A stretch of 55,747 bases of DNA from Brassicibacter mesophilus (GCF_050433385.1 NZ_JBNPXI010000026.1:1-55747); one strand, 5' to 3'; counted from the stretch's first letter, positions 44,014-53,681 are shown. Program-made: numbers and translations. The notes: generated from the sequence alone by a model not told the origin.

Positions 44014-44051
44014 AAGCCAGTAAAGATAATCAAAATTATCTTTACTGGCTT
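44014..44051. terminator. Strong inverted repeat between the gerB pseudogene and the DUF4179 gene
   Basis: A perfect 17-bp stem AAGCCAGTAAAGATAAT (44014-44030) with its complement (44035-44051) and a CAAA loop. It can serve both converging genes. The rest of 43866-44160 holds no complete gene; an open stretch ending LYEILKYLVNLKDIQNTEYR has no start or ribosome site. Confidence 0.75.
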
Positions 44052-44160
44052 ACTTGAGCTATATAAAATTTTTTATTGTCCAGCCACTAATGATAAAATT
44101 AACCTTTAAATCTTTTACTTATTATAATCTATAGAGAAAGAAACTAGTACTATTGCTATT

Positions 44161-45081
44161 CTATTTGCTATTCGCTGATGGTAAGCCTTCCATAGTTCTT
44201 TCTTCAACTAACAATTTTACACTTTCTCCATAAGTATTCTTGAGCTCTTCCATTTTTTCTATTGCTTCTTGTTCTGTTTCATAGTTTCCCAATTCATAAA
44301 GAAATGTTCTATTTTTATCTTTCAGTACCCTTAAAGTATCAATTTCAAATAAAATTTCTTCCATCATTGCGAATTCTTCTCCTTTTTCATAAGAATTAGT
44401 TCTTACTGAATAGATCTTATGACTAGAATCTTTTGATGTATCTTCAGAAATAGTCACTTTTATTGAAGAAGGGTTTTTATATTCTTCTATCTCGAAGGTT
44501 ACAGGACAATTGAAAACTATGTTAAATCTCTGTTGCGAGTCATCTAATGTTATTACACTATATATATCCTTCACGTATTGACTGCTTCTAATTTCATCAA
44601 AGTATTTTCTTGCTGTAAAATCTCTTACACCTGATACAGAAAAAGTCATAGTATATGGAGCTTCTTTATATTTTACATCAAAATATGGTGTAGTATCTTC
44701 TATATGTTCACTATCAAAACTAATAAGAATTGAATCTGAGTCCTTTCCTTTTTGAAGAAACATCTTATTTATATTAACACCATCAGTTATTTCTCCACCT
44801 TGGGATTTCCCTTCATTAAATTGAAGTACCTTTACTAAGGAACCTAGTACTGGTACATCTTCTAGTTTACTCGCAAAAGATGGAATTCCATTTATACTTA
44901 CTGTAAATATGCCTACAGCAGCTGCGATACCTACTATACTCTTAAGTATACCTTTTTTTCTGTTACTTTTTTTCATATCAATTTTCCCCCTTAATATGGC
45001 ATTATTAATAACTTCATCTAATCTATCTGATGTTTCTATATCCTCATATATTTTTTTTAAACTATCTATATCATTTTTCAA
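44161..45081 (-). CDS. DUF4179-type membrane protein, probable anti-sigma factor
   Basis: A 306-residue protein with a short cytoplasmic N-terminal part (about 1-45), one membrane helix (GILKSIVGIAAAVGIFTVSINGIP) and a large external domain. This topology and the pairing with an ECF sigma gene are typical of DUF4179 anti-sigma proteins. The start is TTG 45079-45081 after GGAGGAAGG, inside the end of the sigma gene (11-base overlap). It should hold the sigma factor inactive until an envelope signal. A C-terminal TEQEAIEKMEELKNTYG segment resembles a SPOR-like helix. Confidence 0.75.
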   Translation of the reverse strand: MKNDIDSLKKIYEDIETSDRLDEVINNAILRGKIDMKKSNRKKGILKSIVGIAAAVGIFTVSINGIPSFASKLEDVPVLGSLVKVLQFNEGKSQGGEITDGVNINKMFLQKGKDSDSILISFDSEHIEDTTPYFDVKYKEAPYTMTFSVSGVRDFTARKYFDEIRSSQYVKDIYSVITLDDSQQRFNIVFNCPVTFEIEEYKNPSSIKVTISEDTSKDSSHKIYSVRTNSYEKGEEFAMMEEILFEIDTLRVLKDKNRTFLYELGNYETEQEAIEKMEELKNTYGESVKLLVEERTMEGLPSANSK

Positions 45082-45592
45082 TAATACCTTCCTCCTTTAA
45101 CTCTATTTTCAATTTTTCCAGAGCCCTATAAAGCTGAGTTTTTACGGTGTTTAAAGGAATTTCTAGCAACTCGGATATTTCCTTTAAGGTCAAATCTTGA
45201 AAATATCTTAATATAATAACAGTTTTATATTTAATATCTAGTTGATTTAATGCTGTTTTCAGATCCATTTCTTCTGCAATATCTTTAGAATCCTGGACAA
45301 TGTTTTCTGACATATCTTTATCTATATATATAACTTTTTTAGATTTATTGATAAAATTTATAGAACAATTTTTTACTATCTTTGTCAACCAAGTATTAAA
45401 GTATTCGGGATGTTTTAGTTTTTTTATAGATATATAGGCTTTATATACTGATTCTTGAACAATATCAAGAGCGTCTTGTTCATTATTAACAAAGCTATAA
45501 GCAACTTTATAAATATTATCTTTTCTGCTTTTTATAAGGACTAGAAAGCTTTCTTCATCACCTTCTATTGCTCTCTTAACTATTTCTTCCAG
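45071..45592 (-). CDS. ECF-type RNA polymerase sigma factor
   Basis: A 173-residue group 4 sigma factor. Region 2 reads AYSFVNNEQDALDIVQESVYKAY and STW-like NTWLTKIVKNCS, region 4 reads ILRYFQDLTLKEISELLEIPLNTVKTQLYRALEKLK. The ribosome site GGAGG (45601-45605) is eight bases before an in-frame CTG at 45590-45592, giving the usual LEEIVKRAIEGDEESF beginning. An ATG 30 bases upstream would put the ribosome site inside the gene. CTG initiation is unusual but fits best. It is co-transcribed with the DUF4179 partner. Confidence 0.88.
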   Translation of the reverse strand: MEEIVKRAIEGDEESFLVLIKSRKDNIYKVAYSFVNNEQDALDIVQESVYKAYISIKKLKHPEYFNTWLTKIVKNCSINFINKSKKVIYIDKDMSENIVQDSKDIAEEMDLKTALNQLDIKYKTVIILRYFQDLTLKEISELLEIPLNTVKTQLYRALEKLKIELKEEGIIEK

Positions 45593-45734
45593 AACAACTC
45601 CCTCCTTAATATGTGTACACATTATTTTTTATTTAATTATTAGACAAATGAAACCATAAAAAGGTTTCATTCATAATAAAAAAAATTTTTACCCCTATTG
45701 AAGTCTGCCTATACATAAGTTAAAAGAAAAATTT

Positions 45735-45784
45735 AAAGGACTGTTGCAAACGAACTAATTAATTCGTTGTGCAACAGCCCTTAG
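45735..45784 (-). terminator. Terminator of the UPF0182 gene
   Basis: A long imperfect stem: AAGGACTGTTGCAAACGAA with TTCGTTGTGCAACAGCCCTT across an ATTAATTAG-type loop, followed on the minus strand by TAAATTTTTCTTTT. Confidence 0.75.
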
Positions 45785-45797
45785 TTTACTTTATTGT

Positions 45798-48593
45798 TTA
45801 TTCTGAAGGTTGTTGTTCATTCTCTTGTGGTAATACAGAACTGTTAAGCTGGCCTAAAATCTGCTCTAAATCATCAATATATTCTCCATATTTAGCCCAA
45901 TCTCCATTTTGAGATGCCTCTCTAGCATTATTAAATAACTCATTTGCTTTTAATATAAGTTGTTCTATACTTCCGTCTGTAATATCTGTATCAACATTAT
46001 CTACAACGCCATTGTTATCTTCTTCTATATCCATTTGTCCAAATATCTTAGATAAAGCTAAATCTAATGTTTCTTCCATTACAATCTTATCTTTGTATCC
46101 CACTATTACTCTTTTAACTTCAGGCAATCCATTTTCATTGTCTGCTTGAAGATATATAGGCTCAACATAAATAAGTGAATCTTCTATTGGTATTGTCATC
46201 ATATTTCCCCTTAATACGTTTGAACCCTTCTGACTCCATAGTGTAAGCTGCGGAGATATTGATGAGTCTTGATCTATCTTAGACTCCATGGTCATAGGAC
46301 CTGGTATATTTTTGCTTTTTGGAAACTTATAAATAAATAGTTTTCCTAAGTTTTCTCCATCATTTCTAGCTACTAATAGAGATATCATATTAGGCTTTGT
46401 TGCCGGTGTATACGGCACAGATAACAAGAATTCAGCCTTTTCTTCACCAGGTAGCTTAAACATAGAATAGTTTGATTCAACAGTCTGAATTTCTCCCATA
46501 TATTTTTCTTTTGCTATATCCCAAGCATCCTCTTTATTATAAAAAACTCTTGGATTATCCATATGATATATTCTATAAATATCTGACTGTATATCAAAAA
46601 TTGTTTGAGGATACCTAGCATGTTCTCTGAGTGCTTTAGGCATCTGTTCCTCGTCAATAAATAGATCCTTGAATATTTTCTTATATGTCATTATTATTGG
46701 ATCATTTTCATCAAATACATAGTATTTTACATCTCCATTATATGCATCAACTGTAACTTTAACCGAATTTCTTATATAGTTTATTCCAGTATCCTTGTAA
46801 GGCTCTGAATAAGGATATCTAGAAGTCATTGTATATCCATCAATTATCCAATATAGCCTTCCATCTTCTTGATTTACTACTAGGTATGGATCATCATCAT
46901 ACTCTATAAAAGGCGCAATCTTTCTTGCTCTCTCAAGTATATTTCTATACATTATTATCCTGCTATCCGAATTAATATTACTCGATATTAAAAGCTTTAG
47001 ATTTCCATTTTTTATTGCAAATAAAAGTTTGTTAATACCATTAAGCTCTATCCCTGCTGTGCCCTGATAAGTGGTATCCTGATTATCATCACCCTTTGGA
47101 TAGTCGAATTCTTTTTCATCAGTATTTATAACAGTATAATTATTAGTTATTTCACCAAAGTATATTTCTGGCCTCTCTATTTTTAAATTTGTCTCAGTTA
47201 TCGGAGGTATGTTTTTAACTAAAAGCTTTGGCTGTCCTTCAGTAGTTACAGAGTTTACAGGCGATAATGTTAAACCATATCCATGTGTATATCTAAGATG
47301 TTGATTTATCCATGTCTGAGCCTGTGCATTTAGCTTCTTTTGGTCTAATTCTCTTGCTGATAGAAATACTTGTGTATACTTGCCATCAATATTGTATCTG
47401 TCAATATCAACATCATTAAATCTATAGTAAGATCTTATTGCCTGTACCTGATTATATACTTGTTCAACGGGAGTATAATCATTTATTCTAATATTTTTAA
47501 TAGTTTCTTCATTATTCATTATTGATTCTTTCGTCAACTCTTGGCTTACCGGGAATTGTTTCTCCTCAACCTCTGATAGCCCATAAGCCTTCTGTGTGAA
47601 TTCTATGTTATATTCTAAATACTTTTGTTCTTTAGATACTTCATCTGGCTCAACAATAAATTTTTGTATCGCACCAATAGCAATATTACCTACTATTGCT
47701 ACAGCAACTAGTATTGCTGGACCAGCTAATGCTATTTTCATTTTCTTTTTAAGTGTGCCAAATAAAAATCCAAATGCAGATAATATGGCTATAACTGCCA
47801 TTATTCTATTAATCCATAAAGTTACATGAACATCTGTATAACTTGCTCCAAATGCTATTCCTCTAGGTGAATATACAAGATAATAAGATTTCAATATATA
47901 GTTCAATCCAAATATAATAAATATAACTAATCCAATTATACTTACCTGAACTAACGCAGTATTAAATATTTTCTTGCTTATCCCTCTATACTTCTCTTTT
48001 TGATTTGCAAAGTCAGCAAAATCAAATACATTTGAATCCTCTGATTCAGGCCTTCTAATAGCCATCATCAAGAAGTAAAATGCAATCGTAACAACAATGA
48101 GTATAAACATCAATAGTATCAAAAGACTTATTATTTCACTTAATAGTGGAAGCTTAAATATATAGAAAGAAAGATCTTTACTAAATATTGGATCATCTAT
48201 ATTGAACATAGTAGAGTTTCTATACTGAAGTATAGTAAACCATAGCTTTCCTGCAAATATAGATGATGTAAAAATAGAAATTAATATAGCTACTCCTGCC
48301 AAAAGTTTATTAAGTCTTTTTTCACCATTTTTATCCGGCACTATATAACTAAGCCTATAATAATTCTTTTTTATTGACATTAAATAAACCATTATTAAAA
48401 GGAAAACTCCTAAAAATGTTGGAATTCCAATTAAAATTTGACTCTTTAGCTTTGTCAAAAACGTTTCTGTATATCCTAGCTCACTAAACCATTTATAATC
48501 AGTAATAAAGTCGATTATATTTGTAAATGACCCAACTAAAATGAACAGCGCTATTATACCCAATGTTAAAGCATAGCTTGATTTTCTTCTCAA
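45798..48593 (-). CDS. UPF0182 family large membrane protein
   Basis: A 931-residue protein of UPF0182. Seven hydrophobic segments fill about residues 1-310, followed by a large extracellular domain with conserved RGIAFGASYTDVHVTLW, LRYTHGYGLTLSPVNSV and QDTTYQGTAGIELNG, and an acidic/Gln-rich tail (LFNNAREASQNGDWAKYGEYIDDLEQILGQL). The start is TTG 48591-48593 after AAAGGGG; a longer opening would cover that site. Function is unknown for the family. It is large, conserved across Firmicutes and Actinobacteria, and monocistronic here. Confidence 0.9.
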   Translation of the reverse strand: MRRKSSYALTLGIIALFILVGSFTNIIDFITDYKWFSELGYTETFLTKLKSQILIGIPTFLGVFLLIMVYLMSIKKNYYRLSYIVPDKNGEKRLNKLLAGVAILISIFTSSIFAGKLWFTILQYRNSTMFNIDDPIFSKDLSFYIFKLPLLSEIISLLILLMFILIVVTIAFYFLMMAIRRPESEDSNVFDFADFANQKEKYRGISKKIFNTALVQVSIIGLVIFIIFGLNYILKSYYLVYSPRGIAFGASYTDVHVTLWINRIMAVIAILSAFGFLFGTLKKKMKIALAGPAILVAVAIVGNIAIGAIQKFIVEPDEVSKEQKYLEYNIEFTQKAYGLSEVEEKQFPVSQELTKESIMNNEETIKNIRINDYTPVEQVYNQVQAIRSYYRFNDVDIDRYNIDGKYTQVFLSARELDQKKLNAQAQTWINQHLRYTHGYGLTLSPVNSVTTEGQPKLLVKNIPPITETNLKIERPEIYFGEITNNYTVINTDEKEFDYPKGDDNQDTTYQGTAGIELNGINKLLFAIKNGNLKLLISSNINSDSRIIMYRNILERARKIAPFIEYDDDPYLVVNQEDGRLYWIIDGYTMTSRYPYSEPYKDTGINYIRNSVKVTVDAYNGDVKYYVFDENDPIIMTYKKIFKDLFIDEEQMPKALREHARYPQTIFDIQSDIYRIYHMDNPRVFYNKEDAWDIAKEKYMGEIQTVESNYSMFKLPGEEKAEFLLSVPYTPATKPNMISLLVARNDGENLGKLFIYKFPKSKNIPGPMTMESKIDQDSSISPQLTLWSQKGSNVLRGNMMTIPIEDSLIYVEPIYLQADNENGLPEVKRVIVGYKDKIVMEETLDLALSKIFGQMDIEEDNNGVVDNVDTDITDGSIEQLILKANELFNNAREASQNGDWAKYGEYIDDLEQILGQLNSSVLPQENEQQPSE

Positions 48594-48691
48594 TAAGACA
48601 ACCCCTTTCAAAAAAATAGGTAGCATAGTTAGTAATACCATTATACTACCCAATTACATTATTTTCAAATTATAATAAATGCAGTTTAGTT

Positions 48692-49216
48692 TTATTTTTC
48701 ATTTATTAGATATCCTTTTCTGCCTAGCTGCTCTAATATCTTTTCATAAATTTCATCACTTGGTACGTCAATATTGTGTATGTGCACTCCTTCTGTAAGT
48801 GATGACAATGGTTCAGCTTTTTCTTCTACTAAACTTTTAACAAATTCATCTACTTCGACTCTTGAACTAAGCATCAATGAGTTTTTTATTTCACCATAAA
48901 TAGGATGCTCCACTATTACGTCTAGCACTTTTCCACCCATATCAATTATAGTTTTAAGCTCATCATCTATCTCATCATAGCCAGTATGTTTACATACTAC
49001 TGCCTTAACTATTCTGTAATCCTGTTTTTTTGTTAAAATCATATATCCCTGAGGAGTGGCAAGTATTTCTTCACCTTTTGCCCTTAATATAGCAATATCC
49101 TGTACTATGACCTGTCTACTAACATTAAATGTTTTTGCAAGTTCGGTACCTTTTATAGGAATCTCTTTCTCAACTAAAATCTTTTTTATAGACTCTCTTC
49201 TTTTTTCAGAATCCAC
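48692..49216 (-). CDS. niaR: Niacin-responsive transcriptional repressor (HTH + 3H domain)
   Basis: A 174-residue repressor of NAD biosynthesis or niacin uptake. The N-terminal HTH (ELAKTFNVSRQVIVQDIAILRAKG, about 22-46) is followed by a 3H domain with the three conserved His: CKHTGYDEI, VEHPIYGEI and GVHIHNI. The 3H domain binds nicotinic acid with a metal. Targets such as niaP or nad genes are not in the window. It is 17 bases downstream of the TetR gene on the same strand, so both may be co-transcribed. Confidence 0.92.
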   Translation of the reverse strand: MDSEKRRESIKKILVEKEIPIKGTELAKTFNVSRQVIVQDIAILRAKGEEILATPQGYMILTKKQDYRIVKAVVCKHTGYDEIDDELKTIIDMGGKVLDVIVEHPIYGEIKNSLMLSSRVEVDEFVKSLVEEKAEPLSSLTEGVHIHNIDVPSDEIYEKILEQLGRKGYLINEK

Positions 49217-49233
49217 TATATCACCTCTAATAT

Positions 49234-49890
49234 CTATGCTTCTTTTAGAACATATGCTTTCAATATTTGCTTAATATACTTCATAGTTTTTTCTGTAGCT
49301 TCATTATAATCAATCTTGTTACGAATAACTCTTGAAAGTATACTTTCATAGATTAATAAAGTAAGTTCATTAAGTTCATATGCATCTTCCTGTCTTATAA
49401 ATCCTTCACTAACACAGACATCTAAAGTAGTCATCGCTCTGTCATAGATATTATGCTTTAAAAGCATAGTTGATAATCCTTCTGACGGACTTCCTAATTC
49501 TTCAGGAAATAACTTATAATAATCCTTAACATATTCTTCTAGGTCATTATCAAGCTTAGCAAAGAATATAGCATAATATATTTCAGGTTTCTCAAAAGAA
49601 TAAATACAAAAACACTCCCAAATAAGTAAATACTTGTCCAGTACATTTTTGGAATCTTTGATATAGTCTGGTAAAGCTAGGGCATATTCTTTGATATATC
49701 TCATTGCTGCAAAAAATGTTAGGTGATCAATATTTTCAAAATAATTATATAAAGTGGCGCTATTGTACCCGGCATAGTCTGCTACTTTTCTTATAGTGAT
49801 TCCGTTAATACCTTCTTGCTCAATAATCTTATCAGCTGCATCAATAAAATAAGACATTATTCTTTTCCTCTGAATTTCTTTATTTGTCAT
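49234..49890 (-). CDS. TetR/AcrR-family regulator, divergent from the betaine reductase operon
   Basis: A 218-residue TetR-type protein. The N-terminal HTH reads ITIRKVADYAGYNSATLYNYFENIDHL (about 25-52), followed by an all-helical ligand domain of low conservation. The start is ATG 49888-49890 after GGAGGG. The position, head-to-head with grdI across a 500-base gap containing palindromes, makes it the prime candidate regulator of grdI-grdH-grdA and the BCCT transporter. The ligand (betaine, choline or dimethylglycine) is a guess. Confidence 0.85.
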   Translation of the reverse strand: MTNKEIQRKRIMSYFIDAADKIIEQEGINGITIRKVADYAGYNSATLYNYFENIDHLTFFAAMRYIKEYALALPDYIKDSKNVLDKYLLIWECFCIYSFEKPEIYYAIFFAKLDNDLEEYVKDYYKLFPEELGSPSEGLSTMLLKHNIYDRAMTTLDVCVSEGFIRQEDAYELNELTLLIYESILSRVIRNKIDYNEATEKTMKYIKQILKAYVLKEA

Positions 49891-50030
49891 GTTTCCCTCC
49901 ATGTTACTTTTTAATTATCTACTATAATAATATCATAACTTATTTTCTAGCACATATAAAACTATATTTATATTAAAATTATTGACAACAATATAACTTT
50001 TATATTTTATTTTACAAAAACTATTCGTAT

Positions 50031-50048
50031 AAGTTTTTGCAAAAGCTT
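50031..50048. promoter_or_regulatory. Near-perfect palindrome in the tetR-grdI gap
   Basis: AAGTTTTTGCAAAAGCTT differs from its own reverse complement at one base pair. Located about 150 bases from the TetR start, it is a candidate autoregulatory site. The 49891-50392 gap is otherwise very AT-rich with no gene. Confidence 0.4.
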
Positions 50049-50231
50049 TTTATAATACGTAAAAATTTTTAATTTGTTATGTATATTCTCTAATATTGTT
50101 TTTTTAAAATTTATTTTAGTTTATATATTAAACCTCTAGAATATAGATTTTAGCATGTTTTGTATTTTTTTAAAATCTTAACTATTTGTTATGTCTATAC
50201 AAACTTTTTATTCTATAGAAAATTATTATAT

Positions 50232-50266
50232 TCATGATTGTGTTTCAATCATGATTATGATATTCT
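50232..50266 (+). promoter_or_regulatory. Candidate grdI promoter overlapping a 9+9 palindrome
   Basis: TTGTGT (50238-50243) and TATTCT (50261-50266) are 17 bases apart. A perfect palindrome TCATGATTG-TGTTT-CAATCATGA (50232-50254) covers the -35. An overlap of this kind is typical of repressor operators; the divergent TetR protein is the obvious binder. Confidence 0.5.
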
Positions 50267-50392
50267 ATTGTTAAATAATTAATGAAGTCTTAATTTAAGT
50301 GTTGTGAAAACGTATTCCTTTATCATTTTGTTTTTTTGTTAAGAAAATTCTTAATATTAAGTCAATTTTTTAATAAGAAAGGAGTGTAATCA

Positions 50393-51718
50393 ATGAAATT
50401 AGAACTAGGTAATTTTTATGTCAAAGATATTATCTTTGGCGAAAAAACTTCATATGTTAATGGAATTTTAACTGTTAACAAAGAAGAAGCTTTAGCTGTT
50501 GTCAGAGAAGATGAGCATATTACTGAAGCAGATTTACTGATTGTTAAACCAGGTGATAATGTTAGACTTGTTCCTGTTAAAGAAGCAATTGAACCAAGAC
50601 ACAGAGTAGGAGGCGGCCCATTGTTCCCTGGAGTTACTGGAGAACTAATGCAGGCTGGAAATGGACAAACTTTAGCACTTAAAAATTGTAGCGTTATTGT
50701 TGTTGGAAGACATTGGGGTGGTTTCCAAGATGGTCTTATTGATATGAGTGGAGAAGGTGCTAAATACACTTACTACTCTCAACTTAAAAATATAGTTCTT
50801 GTTGCTGATACTGATGAAGAATTTGAAAAGCGTGAGCAGCAAAAGAAAAATAGAGCTTTAAGGTGGGCTGGAATGCGTTTGGCAGAATATATAGGGGACT
50901 GTGTAAAAGACTTAAAACCAGAAAAGGTTGAAGAATATGAACTAGCTCCTGTAACTAAGCGTTCAGCTGAAGTAAATAATTTACCAAGCGTTGTATTTGT
51001 TATGCAGCCACAATCACAGATGGAAGAGCTAGGATACAATGATTTAGTTTATGGGTGGGATGCAAACCGAATGGTTCCAACGTTCATGCATCCAAATGAA
51101 GTATTAGATGGTGCAATTATATCGGGAAGCTTCATGCCTTGTTCATCTAAATGGTCAACATATGATTTTCAAAATCTCCCTATGATTAGACGTTTATATC
51201 AAGAGCATGGAAAAACTATTAACTTCTTAGGAGTAATAATGTCTAACCTAAACGTTGCTTTAGAGCAAAAAGAAAGATCAGCTTTATTTGTTGCTCAAAT
51301 AGCTAGATCTCTAGGAGCAGACAGTGCTATAGTAGCTGAAGAAGGATACGGTAACCCAGATGCAGATTTTATAGCATGTATAGTAGCTTTAGAAAATGCT
51401 GGAGTTAAAACAATTGGATTAACAAATGAATGTACAGGTAGAGATGGTGCATCTCAACCGTTAGTTACTTTAGATCCTAAAGCTGATGCAATAGTATCTT
51501 GTGGAAACGTTTCTCAATTAATAGAGCTTCCTCCAATGGAAACAGTAATAGGTGAGCTTGCAGCTTTAGGCAGAGATGGACTATCAGGAGGATGGGATGG
51601 AGATGAAATATTAGGTCCATCTGTTAGAGAAGATGGTTCAATTATTATGGAAAACAATGCAATGTTCTGTGGTGATCAAGTTGTTGGTTGGTCTACTAAA
51701 ACAATGAAAGATTTTTAA
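50393..51718 (+). CDS. grdI: Betaine (or sarcosine) reductase substrate-binding proprotein, GrdI/GrdG type
   Basis: A 441-residue proprotein of the pyruvoyl-carrying subunits of protein B in the Stickland reductases. It binds the substrate amine as a Schiff base. Family motifs GGPLFPGVTGELMQ, GAKYTYYSQLKNIV and ALVLGDG-like GLSGGWDGDEILGPS are present. The processing site differs from glycine-type GrdE, which is cleaved at an Asn-Cys; here the corresponding segment reads SGSFMPCSSKWSTYD with Cys250. This, with the BCCT transporter and no grdE nearby, favours betaine (GrdI) over glycine; sarcosine (GrdG) is possible. It starts the operon and is followed 13 bases later by grdH. Confidence 0.85.
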   Translation: MKLELGNFYVKDIIFGEKTSYVNGILTVNKEEALAVVREDEHITEADLLIVKPGDNVRLVPVKEAIEPRHRVGGGPLFPGVTGELMQAGNGQTLALKNCSVIVVGRHWGGFQDGLIDMSGEGAKYTYYSQLKNIVLVADTDEEFEKREQQKKNRALRWAGMRLAEYIGDCVKDLKPEKVEEYELAPVTKRSAEVNNLPSVVFVMQPQSQMEELGYNDLVYGWDANRMVPTFMHPNEVLDGAIISGSFMPCSSKWSTYDFQNLPMIRRLYQEHGKTINFLGVIMSNLNVALEQKERSALFVAQIARSLGADSAIVAEEGYGNPDADFIACIVALENAGVKTIGLTNECTGRDGASQPLVTLDPKADAIVSCGNVSQLIELPPMETVIGELAALGRDGLSGGWDGDEILGPSVREDGSIIMENNAMFCGDQVVGWSTKTMKDF

Positions 51719-51731
51719 GGAGGTGTAATTG

Positions 51732-53048
51732 ATGAAAAAGGCAATCTTATATATCAACCAGTTTTTCGGTCAAATTGGTGGAGAAGATATGGCAGATTTT
51801 GCTCCTGAAATAAAAGAAGGCTTAGTCGGTCCAGCAATGGAGCTTGATAAACAGTTAGGAGACGATGTAAAAGTTACTCATACAATTATTTGCGGAGATA
51901 ACTTCATGGGTTCAAAAACAGAAGAAGCTGTAGAAACTGTATTAGGATTCTTAGCTGATAAAGAATTCGATATATTCTTCGCAGGTCCTGCATTTAGAGC
52001 TGGTAGATATGGTAGTGCATGTGGTCATATAGGAAAAGCTGTAAAAGAAAAATTTAAAGTCCCAGTAATCAGTTCAATGAATGCTGAGAATCCTGGGGTT
52101 GAAATGTTTAAAAAGGATATCTATATCTTTAAAGGTGGCGCTAGCGCTGCTGCAATGAGAAAAGATATTAAGTGCATGGTTGGCTTTGCTAAAAAACTAT
52201 TAAATGATGAAGAACTTTTATCAGCAGATGAAGAAGGATACTATTCAAGAGGAGTAAGGCATCAAGTATGGTTAAATCCTCCAATAAATGCTACTGACAG
52301 AGTAATTGAAATGCTTCTTAAAAAAGTTCATGGAGAGAAATTTGAAACTGAATTGCCAATCCCTGCTTCTGACTTAGTTCCTATAGCACCAGCGATTAAA
52401 GATTTAAGCAAAGCAAAAATTGCTCTTGCCACAACTGGTGGTATTGTACCAGTAGATAATCCAGACAGAATTCAATCTGCTTCTGCTACTAGATGGGGTA
52501 AATACGATATTACAGATATAGATAGACTAGAAGGTGGAGTATACAAAACTATACATGCTGGATTCGACCCAGCAGCTGCTGATGCTAATCCAAACGTTAT
52601 AGTTCCATTAGATGCCTTAAGAACATACGAAAAAGAAGACAAAATTGGTTCTATTCATAATTATTTCTATACAACAGTTGGAACAGGAACTACTCAAGGT
52701 GAAGCCGCTAGAATGGGCAGAGAAATGGTAGCCGATATGAAAGCTGCTGGCGTAGATGCAGTTATATTAACGTCAACCTGAGGTACTTGTACACGTTGCG
52801 GTGCAACAATAGTAAAAGAAATTGAAAAAGCAGGAATTACTATAGTGCAAATGGCTAACCTAATACCAGTTGCTAAAACAGTCGGTTCTAATAGAATGGT
52901 TCCAACAATATCAATTCCTTATCCTTTAGGTGATCCAAGTACTTCTCATGAAGAACAATGGAAATTAAGATATCATAGAGTAGGTGTTGCATTAGATGCA
53001 CTAGCTACAAATATCATTGAACAAACTGTCTTTAAGGTTAAATTTTAA
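51732..53048 (+). CDS. grdH: Betaine/sarcosine reductase selenoprotein B subunit (Sec at codon 350), GrdH/GrdF type
   Basis: A 438-residue selenoprotein. The ATG 51732 follows AAGGAGGT at ideal spacing. TGA 52779-52781 is codon 350, in TSTUGTCTRCGA (U350-x-x-C353-x-x-C356), the active site of all protein B large subunits; the frame continues to TAA 53046-53048. It attacks the substrate bound to GrdI and transfers a carboxymethyl group to the Sec of GrdA. A GTTGC-GGT-GCAAC hairpin at 52795-52807 is the likely SECIS. Without recoding this gene splits into a 349-aa and a 67-aa piece. The substrate is called betaine from context. Confidence 0.92.
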
Positions 53049-53070
53049 CCTTGATATAAAACAAATCATA

Positions 53071-53103
53071 ATTCAGTTAAAGTTTTTTTAACTCTAACTG
53101 AAT
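53071..53103 (+). other. Hairpin in the grdH-grdA gap
   Basis: ATTCAGTTA (53071-53079) pairs with TAACTGAAT (53095-53103), with an inner AGTT/AACT arm. The 162-base gap contains no gene; the hairpin has no T run after it and may set the grdH:grdA message ratio by processing. Confidence 0.45.
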
Positions 53104-53210
53104 ATACACTCTGTGATGGATTTTAAAGTTTTCTATTTAATAAATGCATAAATGAAAGAAGTCACAATTAATCTAACATTACTAAAATTGAAATGAAAGG
53201 AAGTGCAGAA

Positions 53211-53681
53211 ATGGGGTTATTTGACGATAAAAAAGTCATAGTAATAGGCGATAGAGATGGCATTCCAGCTCCAGCAGTTGAAGAATGTCTTAAATCAACT
53301 GGTGCAGAAATAGTTTTTGCATCAACTGAATGTTTTGTCTGAACTGCTGCAGGAGCAATGGACCTAGAAAATCAACAAAGGGTTAAAGATTTAACTGAAA
53401 AGCACGGTGCTGAAAATATGGTTGTATTATTAGGCGCTGCTGAAGGTGAAGCTGCAGGATTAGCAGCTGAAACAGTTACAGCTGGAGATCCAACGTTTGC
53501 AGGTCCATTAGCAGGAGTCCAGTTAGGACTTAGGGTATACCATGTTGTAGAACCAGAATTCAAAAACGAAGTAAACGCTGACGTATATGATGAGCAAATC
53601 GGTATGATGGAAATGGTTCTTGATGTTGATGACATAGTTAATGAAGTAAGTTCAATAAGAAAAGAATATTGTAAATTTTAA
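53211..53681 (+). CDS. grdA: Glycine/sarcosine/betaine reductase complex selenoprotein A (Sec44)
   Basis: A 156-residue selenoprotein A shared by the glycine, sarcosine and betaine reductases. It begins MGLFDDKKVIVIGDRDGIPA and carries TGA 53340-53342 as Sec44 in ECFVUTAAGAMD (C41-x-x-U44). The remainder (GDPTFAGPLAGVQLGLRVYH, YDEQIGMMEMVLDVDD) is near-identical to known GrdA. The Se-carboxymethyl form made by protein B is reduced with protein C to acetyl phosphate. The ribosome site is AAAGGAAG. This copy is linked to betaine-type protein B; protein C (GrdC/D) and thioredoxin genes are not in the window. Confidence 0.97.

Noticed and set aside
49982..50010. TTGACA-based promoter far upstream of grdI
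   Set aside because: The -35 is perfect, but no -10 lies at 16-18 bases and it would leave a ~380-base leader.
51729..52781. grdH as a 350-residue protein ending at TGA
   Set aside because: The next codons continue the conserved UGTCTRCGA active site; TGA is selenocysteine.
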